This document shows, piece after piece, positions 1 to 11,984 of a DNA stretch of 64,000 bases. Each line of letters opens with the position of its first letter. Positions within the stretch are counted from its first letter, which is position 1. Made by a program: the position numbers and the translations under genes. Under the pieces are notes generated by a model. It did not search any database. It was not told where the DNA came from and saw nothing but the letters and a program-made list of their open reading frames with translations. The stretch is taken from the NCBI GenBank assembly GCA_030704615.1, contig CM060732.1, positions 59,873,053-59,937,052 on the forward strand, in the 5' to 3' direction. The DNA comes from Takakia lepidozioides (taxonomy: Eukaryota > Streptophyta > Takakiopsida > Takakiales > Takakiaceae).

Positions 1-1110
1 TTTAAAATTCTTTCCTTCCTTTCTATCAAACGTTATAAAGTACCTTTTCATTTCATTCCATTTCCTTACTTTCTATGTTCACATTCTAAGGGCATTGGGC
101 AGTTCAGGGTGTGCTGCCATAGTCTGTGGATAGAGACTGGTAGGTGGGATGACCTGCAACGTGAGACCTCCTATCCCCGCTTGGGCTGGGAACAAAAGGG
201 AAATCAGCAAGTGAAGAATATTTCTTCTTTCATTGCCCTTTCTACCGTAAGATCCGTGGGAGATTCAGTGGTCTATCCCGTGATATCCCATCTCTCCGGA
301 GGTTTTCCGTTATGAGGATTAGAAATGCTTGGCAGCTTACCTGCATGAGTTTCTGTTGACTCTTAGACAATCCTACAATAGTTGCTTTTGGCGCTTGTGG
401 AGGGCCCCTCTCTCTTTCTTTTTGCTTTCTTTCTCAGGGTGGGTTCCCACAACCTATGGACAGAGACTGGTAGATGGGAAAACCTGCAATGGGAAGGACC
501 GCCTATGTCCAGCTTGCATAGGGCGCAGCCGGGAAATTGAAACTGAAGAACACTTCTTCTTCTATTGTCCTCTATACTACGAGATCCGTGGGAGATTCCA
601 CTGTTTATTCCGTGGAACCCAATCTCTCACTGAAGTCTTCCACTATGAGGATCAGAAATGCTTGGCAGCTTACCTGTTTTGTTTCCTCTCTCAAGTTTTC
701 TTGTCCCATAAGCTGAGCTTTCCGCGGACGTTATAAAGCACCATTTCATTTCATTTCATTTTCTCATGTCCCATATAATATAACGTACCATTTCATTTCT
801 CTCACTCGTTTTTCCGGTTGGGCCTTCTGTCGACTTGGTAAATTTCTTCTTGTTCTCTATGAGACTATGAGGGTCAGAAATGCTTGGCAGCTTACCTGCA
901 CGAGGCCTTGACCCTTAGACAATCCCTTGAGCAGTAGTTGCTTTTGGGCTGTTTTTTGGCTCTGGTTTTGTTTACTCTCTCTGAGCTTTCCGCGGACGTT
1001 ATAAAGCACCATTTCATTTCATTTCTCTTGTTTTTTCCATTTTGTCCCATAAGCTCTTTGAGCTTTCCGCTTACGTTGTAAAGTACCATTTTATTTCATT
1101 TCCCTCTCAG
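1..1110 (+). mobile_element. Tandem 3'-end fragments of a LINE (family A)
   Basis: Three diverged direct copies of one segment lie here (about 100-340, 435-760 and 840-1020). The middle copy encodes a cysteine-histidine finger (CPAC, then EEHFFFYC; spacing C-x2-C-x11-H-x4-C) typical of the C-terminus of plant LINE reverse transcriptases. Each copy ends in a conserved tail reading GACGTTATAAAGYACC followed by CATTT repeats, the expected 3' end of a target-primed element. The same tail recurs near 44.5, 47.0 and 47.6 kb. No reverse transcriptase core is present, so these are 5'-truncated dead copies. Class assignment is by motif, not by search. Confidence 0.65.
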
Positions 1111-1998
1111 GATAGGATGTATGCAGCTTGCAACATGTAAGAAGTGGAGACAGGAGATCATTTACAATGCCACGATGAGAAAGATACAATAACATTTCAG
1201 AGGCTCTCCTACCTGGCAGGGGCACTTAGTTTTGGAGACCAGAATCGATTGGTAGGTTCCCTCCCATAGGTTTTCCACCTTCGAGCACGGATATAGGATG
1301 GTTAATATTTCCTCTCTTGTCCAGTAGGCCCTCTGGGCCTCCTCTGTCACAAGGCTTGTTTGAATAGGCCCTTGTGCATCCAGTGGACTTGATAAATTCT
1401 TCTCTTTTCTGCGTTGAAGTCTTTTTTGGGACTCTCATTTGGAACATAGTCCTGTAGGCTCCCTGTACCTCTTATCGACATAATAGATTTCCTTTTGACT
1501 TTTAAGATTAGTTATGCAACAGAGGAGAAGTGAAGGGGCTGAAGGGATACATCAACTTCTTCACAGCCTCAATGAAGGCCAAAAGGGCCTCCCCACGTTG
1601 GGCTCCAGGGTTAAGTTCAGCTGGCTGCTTGTCATAGCAGTAAGTTAACTCTTCAGGGAGAAAGGGAATCCAGATACCTGATCTGTGGAAATGGTTGTGA
1701 GCTTTTCCATGGGTAGTTTCCTCACCTGTGGAAAATATGGCACTGCACCACTGTACACTTCAAGAAGCTCAAGACTGTGTCAACAGCTTGAACCGTCTTG
1801 TGGACTCAGTTCTGGCATGAATCATTGCATCAAATTGATGCTAGAGATACATGCTTTCTAGAGTCCACCTGGAAGGCCAGAAGTTTATAGATTCAGGCAT
1901 TTGCACAGGGCTGCAAGCTTTCTGCGACTACGAAGGCCCCCATTCTGTCATTCCAAACCTGTGACACCTATTTTCCCTTTGTGTGTTTGCTAGGACAG

Positions 1999-3645
1999 GA
2001 AATATCCAAGCATGTCATGGAGGCTACGAAGGATCTGAAAAACAAGCAAAGTGTGGCTGAGTATGTGCTTAAGCTGGCGGAGTCCAACAGCAAGGTGACA
2101 TTGGATTAGTCTAATGTTAACATTGTGCTATTCCTTGTGAAGCTGTAGTCATGATTTATTGTCTGGTAAGGCAGGGAGCTGTTCACTAAAACAACAACCA
2201 TACCTTGAGGCTTGGCATGAAGATGACAGACAGTGAGTCAATATTTTGAAGTTTTCGTTACTTAAGTACATATTATCCTGGCCTATGTTGACACTACAGC
2301 TGGAAACAGAGTTCGAGAAAATCTTCCCATTTGATCCGTTGCACTGTTCCTCCATCCCAACTATTCCAGGCACCAGGCTTGACCACGACAATTGTAAGGT
2401 CCTGAATGCAATCCATCCTCATTTCTATCCAGCAGGGGTTTCACTCTGCTCAGGTTTCTGTTGTCATTTCGGCCATGAAATCGGTTGAGTTGAAGGATAT
2501 CTTTTATGCCATGAAGCTCTTTGGCTTACCCATTGGGCAGTTCCATACGGTGACCAATATGGGACCAAGAGTGCATCATGCAACCATGGACTACCACTCA
2601 TATCATCCTTGACCAGAATGTTATATAGCCGTGGCTTCAGTTGAAACCTCAATCAATTCTTTTCTACCATGGGTTGCTTCTTAGGGACCAAAGTTTGGTC
2701 CAAAGTCTTTACACAAACTTAGCATATATGTTGATGCTGGTTCAATTTAGCTTCAGATTAGCCCCTACTTATTAAGGCTGGTGAATAATGGAGAAAACAA
2801 TCTTTGGCCTGTCTCTTTCATTCAACCATCCATTGGCCTCTCGATAGGCTGTGTTGAGCAGTTGGTCCTGTAATTTCGGCGACGTTAATCAAACTTTTTC
2901 TTTTTCTAAGGCATCCTTCTGGAGGAAAATTCAATGAGGAAATGTTTATCATGCTTATGTGTTATGAGGTGCATTCAGAGAGGTTTGGGCAATCTTCATC
3001 TCCTCCTCCCTTGTGCACATTGCGTTCTGTCATGTGAACTGTATTGCTGCTGTATCTTCCAAATACTTACACATTTAGTTCTTATGGTGTGCATCTGCAG
3101 CTGATAAAGAGATTGTTGCTTTATCAAGTCGGCTATCCCAGCCCCACAGGGTGGTTCCTTTGGCAAGAGCACGGAGCATGATGGGCATGGAAATCCCCAT
3201 TCCAAGTCATGTTCCAGAAGAACCCGGCTGTCGAGATGAAGGATGTAGATTTCAGTGGTCGTCATATGCTTTGGATGACGCTGGCCTTGCAGTAGAAGAG
3301 TTGGACTATCTCTCCAAGTTTTATAGGCGCTTTAACAAGGTCAGCGAGCTGTGATGCCCTTGACCAAATGTCCTGACAAGTATGTGTGAATAGAATGTAC
3401 TCATAAGACGTTGTTTGCTGTAGCGTTGTGTCCATTGATGGGCGAACGCGCCACTTAGAAGTTTGTAAAACTCATGAGACGTCTCTGGAACTGGGATGGC
3501 GCAGGTAATGCTAGACAAAATGGCCCTTGAAATGGCGAGAACCAAGTTGCGTGACGAGAATGTGCAATTATCAAGCACATTAGGAAACTTCTTGGATGGA
3601 CTGACTATCTCTGAAAGGATGAAGACTGGATACAATGCGTTGCTG
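1999..3645 (+). CDS. DRC2/CCDC65-like dynein regulatory complex subunit, 3' part
   Basis: Four exons with compatible phases can be read: 1999-2094, 2300-2393, 3101-3339 and 3505 to about 3643, each bordered by AG and GT. The joined product runs through VAEYVLKLAESNSK, LETEFEKIFPFDP, then LDYLSKFYRRFNK and a coiled coil ending FLDGLTISERMK. This order (LAE-N-K / LETE-EK-FPF / FW-RFNK-LE-L-L / YLDGIS) is the C-terminal half of CCDC65/FAP250, a nexin-dynein regulatory complex subunit needed for flagellar beating. In a land-plant relative it implies motile sperm. The 5' exons are outside the window or lost in the LINE block at the left edge. The true stop is uncertain: reading on from 3643 gives a stop at 3865-3867, but a donor at about 3644 is also possible. 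Family call from memory of the human and algal proteins. Confidence 0.6.
3395..3460 (-). repeat. LINE family B 3'-end fragment
   Basis: Matches the 3' end shared by the longer family B fragments at 11.6, 41.3 and 48.2 kb (ACTCATAAGACGTTGTTTGC on the plus strand). It sits in the intron between the last two recognised exons of the DRC2-like gene. Too short to hold coding sequence. Confidence 0.5.
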
Positions 3646-3869
3646 GTTGGTTCTCGCCCCCAATCCTCCAGCAATCCCTACTCCACCCCCCTGGGTTCTG
3701 TTCATTTACTTTGGTGTTTCACATTCAGAGCTTTAGCTCGTCAGTTGCACCAACCTGTGCCTCTACATGCACTGATATGCTTTTATCTTTCTCTTCCTGC
3801 ATCTATACATGTGTGTGTTTTCACTAGCCAGGGCTTATGTTCCGCCTTTTCACTCCACTCTAACTGAAA

Positions 3870-5560
3870 GTGCAATCCACAGCCACATGTGTCACTCATC
3901 CTGAGACAAAAATACACAACAGCAGCACTAAGAACAATATGATGCTTTCTATTTTGTTGCCAACGTCAACTATAAATCAAGACTCCGGCTGTAATCATAT
4001 GCTAAAGTTTATACTTTGTCGGTTACAACACAATGTCCACTCTAGATGGTTATCATTCCGTGGGACTATATCTGAAGAGTACGTCATGGCCGACTTCACG
4101 GGCACTGGTCCATGATTTCCCTTATCTCTGCATAGAAGCCACGTTGGATACTGTACATCTGCATCATCTGTTTCCCCTCTGCCAGGCATTTCATGCGGAT
4201 TCCAAGATGCTCAAGTGTCTTCTAAAGTTGCGACTTTACATTACCATTGATTTACTGTTTGCGCAACTTCTTGACATTGTTTTCTTGTGTTTTTAATCTT
4301 GTCCCATGGGCACTGGGGGCCCTCATTAATGTCACAAAGTTGCTTCTGTCTGTGTCACCTGGACTTGGTTCCAGTGCATGGGTTGTTATGCTGCTAAGGT
4401 CCAAGGTTTCTTGTTGACAGTTGGTAAGGACATGACATGTGCAGATGATTAACAAAAATCCAGTTTCACCACATGCTGCTCTTCTCAAAGTCTCTGTAAC
4501 GCCTCCCATCAAAGTGAAGAGACCGGGGTCCTAAATACATTATAAGAACAAAGATTTCCTGGGGCTGGCATACCAACGATTATGCAAGCTACCTTCAACA
4601 TAGATCTGGTAGACTGGATCTCAGATTCAATGTTTCGCAGGTCAGCTGATGATGTTAGACACTTAGCGGACTTGGAGTGTGCCCTGAAGGTTGTCAAATG
4701 GGCTGAAAGCTTTCATTCCTCTCCTCAAATTGCACGACGCCTATGACCAGATTTGCTTGGATAGACCACCATGGGAACTGCCTGATCTACAACCATCAAA
4801 GCATTTCTCCACTTGTATTCAAGTAATATGGCATAGCCTATCTTGAGGATATGTAGGCAACTTCTTTTGCAAATGATTTTCAAGTGGTTGAATTTATTAC
4901 CATCTCTGGGGTGGGTTGATATTCTGCAGTACTTACGTTGCAAGGGATCGGTTGATGGGTACACTTCATGCTGCCTGATAGATTGTGTGCTAATGATATG
5001 CTATTATCCCTGGATTGCAGACCATTGCTATGAGGTCACATCCAAATTGTCTACCAAATCAGATCCCCTGAAAATAATTCTGGACTCTCATCACCTAGTG
5101 TTTTCCTGCACTGGATACTCTAGGTGGTAAGGGCTCTCCATGCGGGTGCTTGACCCAAGCACACCCCATTTTTGAAAAGGCTTGATTTATGTCACCATTG
5201 CTACTTAGTGAGCTTGTTTGGCATGCTGGTAAATGTGATATTTGTGTGACCTCACCTCACTAGCTTGTCAAACTGGGTCACACACTATCTGTTGTCATCT
5301 GCCACACATACACAGCACTCCTGTCACTTCCACAGTACTTTTTTAAACCAAATGAGAGCCCAGCTGTCGTCCAAGTCATCATCTCAGAGCCGCCAATATC
5401 AAAAATACCCAAAGTGGTAGCTATCTCCAACGGTGTGTCTAGTGTAGACCAGTCCCTGGAACAGTTCTCTTCGAAAAAAAAGTATAATGCCTCCCCAAGT
5501 GTAAATTACCTCGTGACCCGGAAGGGCTACTGCCTTCCGGCGGGGAAGTGGACACCTTTG
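3870..5560. other. No gene recognised
   Basis: Short open frames only, on both strands, with no domain I recognise. Could contain the 3' untranslated region or last exon of the DRC2-like gene, since the end of that gene is unresolved. Confidence 0.4.
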
Positions 5561-5569
5561 TGACAACAA

Positions 5570-5632
5570 TTGGTGGATTGAACCCATAAACCGCTTCCGA
5601 GGTGGTATGTGCCCCTTACCACTGGGCTACAA
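5570..5632 (-). repeat. tRNA-derived SINE-like sequence with A and B boxes
   Basis: On the minus strand an A-box-like GTAGCCCAGTGGTAAGG (about 5614-5630) is followed 30-odd bases later by a B-box-like GGTTCAATCC (5575-5584), the spacing of a tRNA-type RNA polymerase III promoter. I see no clean acceptor stem, so a SINE head or decayed tRNA is preferred over a working tRNA gene. A related head lies at 36.2 kb. Confidence 0.45.
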
Positions 5633-5639
5633 CTTGGTG

Positions 5640-7085
5640 TGGAACAACTCTCGACATTACTCTAGATAGACCAGTGGTGTTTTTGTCCCTTTAGCAAGTA
5701 GAAAGGGACCCTTTGGCGAAAATTTGCCAACAAATAGTGAATTCCTCAAGTTCCCACACAATTAACATTGAGCCCCTCATCTTCACCCTCAAGGGCCCAC
5801 CATTGGGCGATTTCATCCTCCAAGGGAACGACTGTGAGGGAACGATCTGCAGAAGGAACGTGTTACTTCAGGGATGACGGTTAATTAGTTAGGTGGTTAG
5901 GCGGAGAGCAAGAACGAGAGCACGGAGAAGGTGGAGAGATGAACAATAGATGCTTGTTACATACAAAGCTGTAGTGAAACTGTAGGGCAGATTAGAGTCA
6001 CCATGGCATTGGCTTGATACCTGATAAATCATAATCTGATACTTATTCGATACAAACACACTGTGTAGAGTGACATGAGTGAAGCTGTGGAATGAATGCA
6101 TGATTAACTGGAACTTAATAGATACTGAAGCAATCTAATGCTTCAATATACACGGTAAGGTAAATTGATAACATGAAGGCAAGAAGGAATACAAATAGGA
6201 AGCACAACCATGATTCACTAGCTGGTCATGACTGATTGTTCTGAGCGGGCTGAGTGCTTAGAGATATCCAACTCTTCTATCTTGGAGTTTCCAACGACTA
6301 GAGAGATTTTAATGTTTTAGTAGAGTTTTTTGTTTCTTTGGGATTTTGCAAAGGGTGAAATTTTGAGCTTTGACCAAGCTATTTGAGTGACGGTTGAATT
6401 TTCTTGCTTCTGCTTCCACATAGAGGTACGTATGGTATCTAGCCAACTATTGTGAAAATTTCAAGACAAACAACACTTGTTTTGTAAGGCCTTTGTATGT
6501 GTTTGAGGGGGGTCAAATTAACTTCCATAGCTTGGCAATTCAAGGTGAGCCAATTCCAAAATTTGACCTATTGATAATGAGATGTTTTACTCCATTCCTC
6601 TCATGAGTGTGTAGAATGCGATATAATAGTGAATACAAATTCTAGATCCAAGGGTAGAAGCTCCTAAACTTACCAATTATGTCTCGCCATGTAGACAATT
6701 AACTCTATGTGACCCTCCTGTATGCTCCAATTTCATGACCCCCTACGTTTTCTAAAAGATCTATAGGTCGCATAATAATTCAGCAAATTTTATTAGTTTC
6801 AATGTGAGAAGGTGGGCCATGTTGTTAGAAATGTAAATGCAGTTGGAACCATTAAAATGATTGAAATCAGCAAAAAATACCTAGAAAAATATACTTCATC
6901 AAAACCCAAAACAGGTCTCCGCGGCATGGGCCATTACGGGTTAAGGTGCCCTCTGAGTCTAAAACCGCACCAATCGAATGATCATTGCACTAAACCAAAG
7001 TGTATAATCAACGTCATCATATAGGTTGATCGTTGCACAATTAACCCTTAACCGCCTACGGAACGAAATTTGGGTTTCACACATA
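5640..7085. other. No gene recognised
   Basis: AT-rich, stop-dense sequence without recognisable domains. Nothing beyond short chance frames was seen. Confidence 0.4.
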
Positions 7086-7089
7086 TTAA

Positions 7090-8048
7090 CCCCTAATGGA
7101 CGAGTCGACCTGAATCGAGGTCGATTGAAAATTTCGAATGGATGATACTATCGGGATGAACTCGGATGAAATCGAGCCCTGAATGAAAAATGTAGGAAAT
7201 TTAATTCTGCGCCCCCCTGCGTTGATGGCACCCTAAAAATCCTAAAGGACAGCCGTCAGGATTTTTTGGAGTGCATAGGGGTACCCAAAATCATGTGGTT
7301 TGGGGCCCTCCAGCAGGGTTGACTTTAACACGTGTCAGGCAGATGGGACTGGGTCTCGGCATTTGCCAGCGACGGGTATCAGCGGGGCCCCACTAAAAAC
7401 GAACCCACACAAAACAGCCCCGTGACTTCATCAGTTTTTGATGACGTGGCCCCTTTTTTTTGGCCGGAATTATCACCGGCTCAGGCAATACTTGGCCTGA
7501 GCTGGGATTTAAGGAAATCTCTGCTTGCATTTTGGTTAGAATTCAGATATTCTTTTTGGAGGTAGTAGGAAATCAATCAAGGAACAATTCCACCATTGCA
7601 ATTGTGGTTACAACGCCAATTTGAACCCGTATGCCTGAGTTACAGGTCAGTTGAGCTAAATGGTGTTTTTTGACCCCCCCTGTTTTCCCATACAAAACAA
7701 CCCTATGCAGATTTAGGAATTCTGCTTTGCAAATTTGGGGCAACATGCTTCAGGTGCCTGTGAACTGGAATGTGGGTGGGGTCTTGCAAGGAAAAAATAT
7801 TTTCTCGGAAAAATTGCCTGGTCAAACTTTTTTTTCCCTCTAAAATTGGAGTATACTACAGATTTAGGGCTTACCATTTTGTTATAATCTTCCTAATGAC
7901 ACGGTGAAATGGGTGCATGAGGTAGGTAGCCTTCCTTTCATATGGTTCATCCATGTGGATGTTTGTTAGCTGGGAGATATACCCTCATCCGTGAGGGTAT
8001 GTGCTGTTTTGGAGTGGGCCCACCAAAAAGAGCCTCGTCCATTAGGGG
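7090..8048. mobile_element. piggyBac-like non-autonomous element (copy 1)
   Basis: A 959-bp segment is flanked by TTAA on both sides (7086-7089 and 8049-8052) and has terminal inverted repeats beginning CCCCTAATGGACGAG at the left, with the reverse complement at the right end. A TTAA target plus a terminus starting CCC is the signature of piggyBac. It holds no transposase-sized frame. A second member lies at 37,092-37,879, with related termini and related interior stretches (for example the segment reading TTGGTCAAAC or CTGGTCAAAC before a run of T or TTTTCCC). Confidence 0.6.
7614..7660 (-). repeat. Possible tRNA-like promoter remnant
   Basis: On the minus strand TAGCTCAACTGACC (7645-7658) and CGGGTTCAAATTGG (7616-7629) resemble tRNA A and B boxes but sit only about 42 bases apart end to end. 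It lies inside the TTAA element. Weak; could be chance. Confidence 0.25.
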
Positions 8049-8506
8049 TTAAAGGAGCTGCAGTCTATTGAGAACAATACATTGCTCATTGATTTTTATG
8101 ATTTCTGCAGTTGTCTGGGAGTGCATTGTCGCAACAGCTGGAGGGAATTTTCTAATTGGAAAAGTACAGTGGATGACTAGTTGGCAGACATGTCAGCTGA
8201 GTTATTTGAGATCTGACGCGAGGTGAAGGACATGATGGCGTTGGTACTAGAAACAGTCAGTGAGGTGGGGGTTGTTCTCAAAACTTCGCTTGGCCGTGCA
8301 CAAGTAGGTGCACAAACCTCTACTGTCATTCCTACCTCCAACATTGCTAAAAAGAGACTGGGGGCTACATTTGATGTAGCAGAGAAGGAGAGGGGATCAG
8401 ATTGTGGGGGGCTTGCCAAGGCATATGCAAGAAATTATGAGCTCCCCAAAAAACAAATCATTGTGATGAAGTAGGTGAGATACAATTGGGGCAGCATGGT
8501 AGCGAA

Positions 8507-9420
8507 CACTAGAAGAAAAACGCGGAATAACCACTTTGTTAACCACTCATTTTGAGTGGTAAAAGACACTAAACCACTCTGGCCCCAGAGTGATGAAGAA
8601 CCAGTGCATTAGGACAAGTGAGTGGTAAAAGACATTACGTGTTACCAGTGGTTAAGGACAGTGTTTTGAACCACTCACGTCCGGGTCCACCTGTTAGCTG
8701 ACGTGTCACAGTGGTAAATTAACCACTGTGACATGTCAATGACATGTCACTGAGGTAAACCAACCATTTATGACGTGTCACAGTGGTAAACTAACGTGTC
8801 ATAGTGGTAAAGTAACCACTTCCATTTTGTAGTGGAGACGTGTAAGCCGGTGGTCCGTGGATGATATTGGAGATTATGTCGACACGTGGCGACACTCTCA
8901 GCATGGTCACGTGTCGTGTGTCAGTGCTACGAAATGGATGGAGTGAAAAATTCAATGACTTCCGAAACCACTTGTTGAGTGACCACAAAATGACTCATAG
9001 AGTCATTCTATGAAAACTGAGAACATACAATATCACTCACAGAGTGGTTATGTGAGTGGATGACGTCTCTCAACAGGTCATTGGAATGATTACCCACAGA
9101 GTGGTGTGTAAGCTATTTGAGTCATTCATGGTGTCTCTCTGAGTGGGAACTATGGATTTGAGTCATTACTAACAGAGTGGTGTGTAAGTGATTAGGAATA
9201 CCACTGGAGGAATTCATACCACTAGTACAGTAATATATATGTGACTACTTATACCACTATACAAATGGTAATGTAGGCAATTGTGTGCATTTGGCTACTC
9301 CCACAGTTTTAAATTATACCACTATTACAGTGATGTGCAAGTGATTATGAACATGACTAGATGAACACATACCACTAGTGTAGTGTTTAAAGAAGTACCA
9401 TTGGGGATTCAAGCTCCACA
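8507..9420. repeat. CACTA-type transposon terminus with subterminal repeats
   Basis: The segment opens with CACTAGAAGAAAAACGCGG, which fits the CACTA(C/G)-AAGAAAA terminus of the En/Spm (CMC) superfamily. It is followed by some 900 bp dense in short direct and inverted copies of ACCACT / AGTGGT and GAGTGGT, as expected of transposase-binding subterminal repeats. The minus-strand frame at 9658-9867 looks like the end of an En/Spm-type protein, so this is probably the 3' end of a minus-strand element. I could not find the matching opposite terminus. Confidence 0.5.
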
Positions 9421-9657
9421 AAATAGAATAGAATCCCAGAGAGTTAAGTGCTAGAACACTGTCAACAAAATCCAGCCATGATAAAAGCACTAAGCCTAAC
9501 TTCTACACGGCGTCTCCGCATGCATGTTAGGAACACTGAACTGCTTTCATGCCTTCTTCTCACTGCCAGCAATGTCCCGGGCGAACGAAATCTAAGCCTT
9601 CTTCATGTTCTTCTCTAGCCAAAGACAATTCAGACCAACGACATCCTCCAACATTGT

Positions 9658-9867
9658 TTACGGTGGGACCTCTTCCTCGTTAGAGTGAGGCAAGACATAA
9701 TTGGCAATATAAATATCATTCACCTCAACCCGCCACAATCCCTCAGGTATAACACTGCAGTGATATGTATCTTTGTCAGGCACACCAGTGACAATTCCAC
9801 TGACAGCCCTGTGTCGTGGTAAATGAGGATCATACATGCTGATTTTGTCCTTCAACTTAAACTGCAC
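9658..9867 (-). pseudogene. En/Spm-type transposase C-terminal domain remnant
   Basis: A 69-residue frame reads KLKDKISMYDPHLPRHRAV, then VTGVPDKDTYHCSVIPEGLW and VEVNDIYIANYVLP. The pattern of a small beta domain with V-A-G-V, H-G-IP and W-VEVD resembles the C-terminal domain of plant Ptta/En/Spm proteins. It sits just inside the CACTA-like terminus at 8507. No intact upstream transposase is visible, so it is a fragment or one exon. Assignment is by resemblance only. Confidence 0.35.
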
Positions 9868-10389
9868 ACAACACCCACCATAAAACCCACATTAATCAAC
9901 CCATGACATACATGTACATTGAAAACTAAATAATGAGGACCGCCCAGTATAAGCAATCACTGAAAGTGTAGAGTACTTTTGGTAGCATACGAATATCTAC
10001 CACTGTGGCAGGGGGGTGATATTTGGGGGTTGCCTTTGAAGGCGCCGCAGTTGGTGCACTGTCGGTGACAGTATCAAGAGCGGCTTTCTCAGCCTGCAAA
10101 CATCACGCCCAACACCCCTTAGCAGTTTCATTTAGCAATGCATCTACTAATAGTTTGAAGTACCCAACATGTAAATGGCCACATTGTACAGAACTGATAG
10201 CCAACAGGTGCATGCATGCTCACCTCTAGTACGGAAACTGCTGCATGGAGAGGTGCCTCCTGAAGGCCCACCTGACTCTTACTCCCGCTAGAACTTGGTG
10301 TTATGTCACCATTTGCATCAGTCAAGGACTTTGTGCCTTTGGCAGCAGTGGCTCTGGTTACACGCTCTCCTTTTCGCATGTACTTCTTC

Positions 10390-10862
10390 TCAGCTCCCTT
10401 CACGATGGCTGGGGGGCAGGGTCCTCTGCTTTAGTCTCCTTCTACATGCCAACAAAACAACAAGGTATAATACATGAGTACGTCTTACCATACCTGATGC
10501 ATAGAATTCATGGCACACACCAATAAAAGGGGGGCCTGCCCACTGCCCACCAGCGGCGTTGCATGGAGGGCCCCAAGTTTGGGCATCTCCTTGTACCCAA
10601 GCTCCTTGGGGTCCTCCATTGGACCCACTTGTCCATGACCACGTGTTCGTTGTCTGTGGAGGGGCCATGGGCTGCTGCCAGGTAGGTGCTTCTTGCTGCA
10701 GCCACGTTTGCCCACCTCTGGATTGCACCCATGGGCCATTCGGGCCTTGTTGCACCCATGTCGTAGGTGGACCAGTAGCATTCGCCACAGCCTCAGTCCC
10801 CCCTTCCTTTGCGCGCTTTGATGCAGCCTAACACAAGCCCCTCCACCCCACAAAGTTAGCAA
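10390..10862 (-). other. Tryptophan-, glutamine-, proline- and glycine-rich frame
   Basis: Three overlapping minus-strand frames read through a low-complexity stretch; the frame 10390-10788 gives repeated WVQ, TWQQ and GGPQGAWVQG units. This could be a disordered segment of the adjacent CACTA-type gene or simple-sequence coding by chance. No function can be assigned. Confidence 0.3.
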
Positions 10863-11615
10863 TGATGGAAAATAAGGTCAACCGGGCAACGAGCAAGGTC
10901 GGCAGTTCGTGAACGCATACAAACCCTGGCCCAACGTGCCAAGAAAAGTTTGGCATCCAATGGCGTGAATGCATGGAATGTCATGCTCTGGCGCCCTAGC
11001 AATGTCCCACATCCATTCAGTATTCAAACCCTAACACATGTTTTAACCCTTTGAAATTTAATCCAGCAGTCAAGCCATACATAGTCCAACTCGTAAGCCA
11101 TTCATCTTTCTCACAAAGTTTCTAGGTCATTCACATTTAGGAAAGAACCAAGGTTTGATATATAACATTTACCACCATATATGCAGATTGTAAACTCATC
11201 ACAAAAGCAGATTGCAGGTCTGGAGATAAATCTCCGGAACCAGGCTCAAAGCATATTAGGTTCGAAATGAAACAATCAACCACTCATGCCTTAAGTTCAC
11301 AAGCCAATCATAGTAGTAATAGGCTTGGTTATATAAACCAATCACCATCTCAGTCACTGTAAGCATATACATTTCATGAGCCATTCTCCAGCCTCTCCCT
11401 CACTCTCAGTCCAGCCCCACACACTCCCTTCTCCATCAGTTCAGCACTCCAAAGATCATTCCTCCGCCATACACCTCAGCCTCTTACTCACTTAGATTTA
11501 CCCTAAACCTTGCTCGGTTCTGCCTCTACCTCCGCTTTACACAAAACCCTACCCTAAACCCTACACATCATGAAAATGCTCAATCGCTTCCACAATCTGA
11601 GAGGAACTAAGGGTG

Positions 11616-11760
11616 AGATTGTACTCATAAGACGTTGTTTGCCGTAGCCTTGTGGCCATTGACCCCGCGCCCAGTTTGAGCGGGAACAAAAGGAACAGAA
11701 CCTACCTCTGTCAGGGGCTGACGTCGGTAGTAAGACTTACCGTCATATAAAGACCACATA
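11616..11760 (-). repeat. LINE family B 3'-end fragment
   Basis: About 130 bp nearly identical to the 3' end of the longer family B copies at 41.27 and 48.15 kb: the shared segment runs from GTACTCATAAGACGTTG through CCCGCGCCCAGTTTGAGCGG to the GTAAGACTTACC motif. Confidence 0.6.
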
Positions 11761-11984
11761 TCCTCCTTCCAACTAAGTTCAGCAGATGTTCAACAATCCT
11801 TTCATCATCTCTTCACACAAGACATCCCCTACTTTAATGATTGTACCGCTGGCATGAGCAACATCTAAAGGTAGTACACCAACAACACTTCACCAGCAGA
11901 AACACCCATTCCATAGCACTCAAGCACTTTCATGACCTCATACTGTAATTCAGAATGCTGTTCCTTCTCCCATGAGTATCAAAC

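Noticed and set aside
5570-5632. Functional tRNA gene
   Set aside because: A and B boxes are present but I see no paired acceptor stem.
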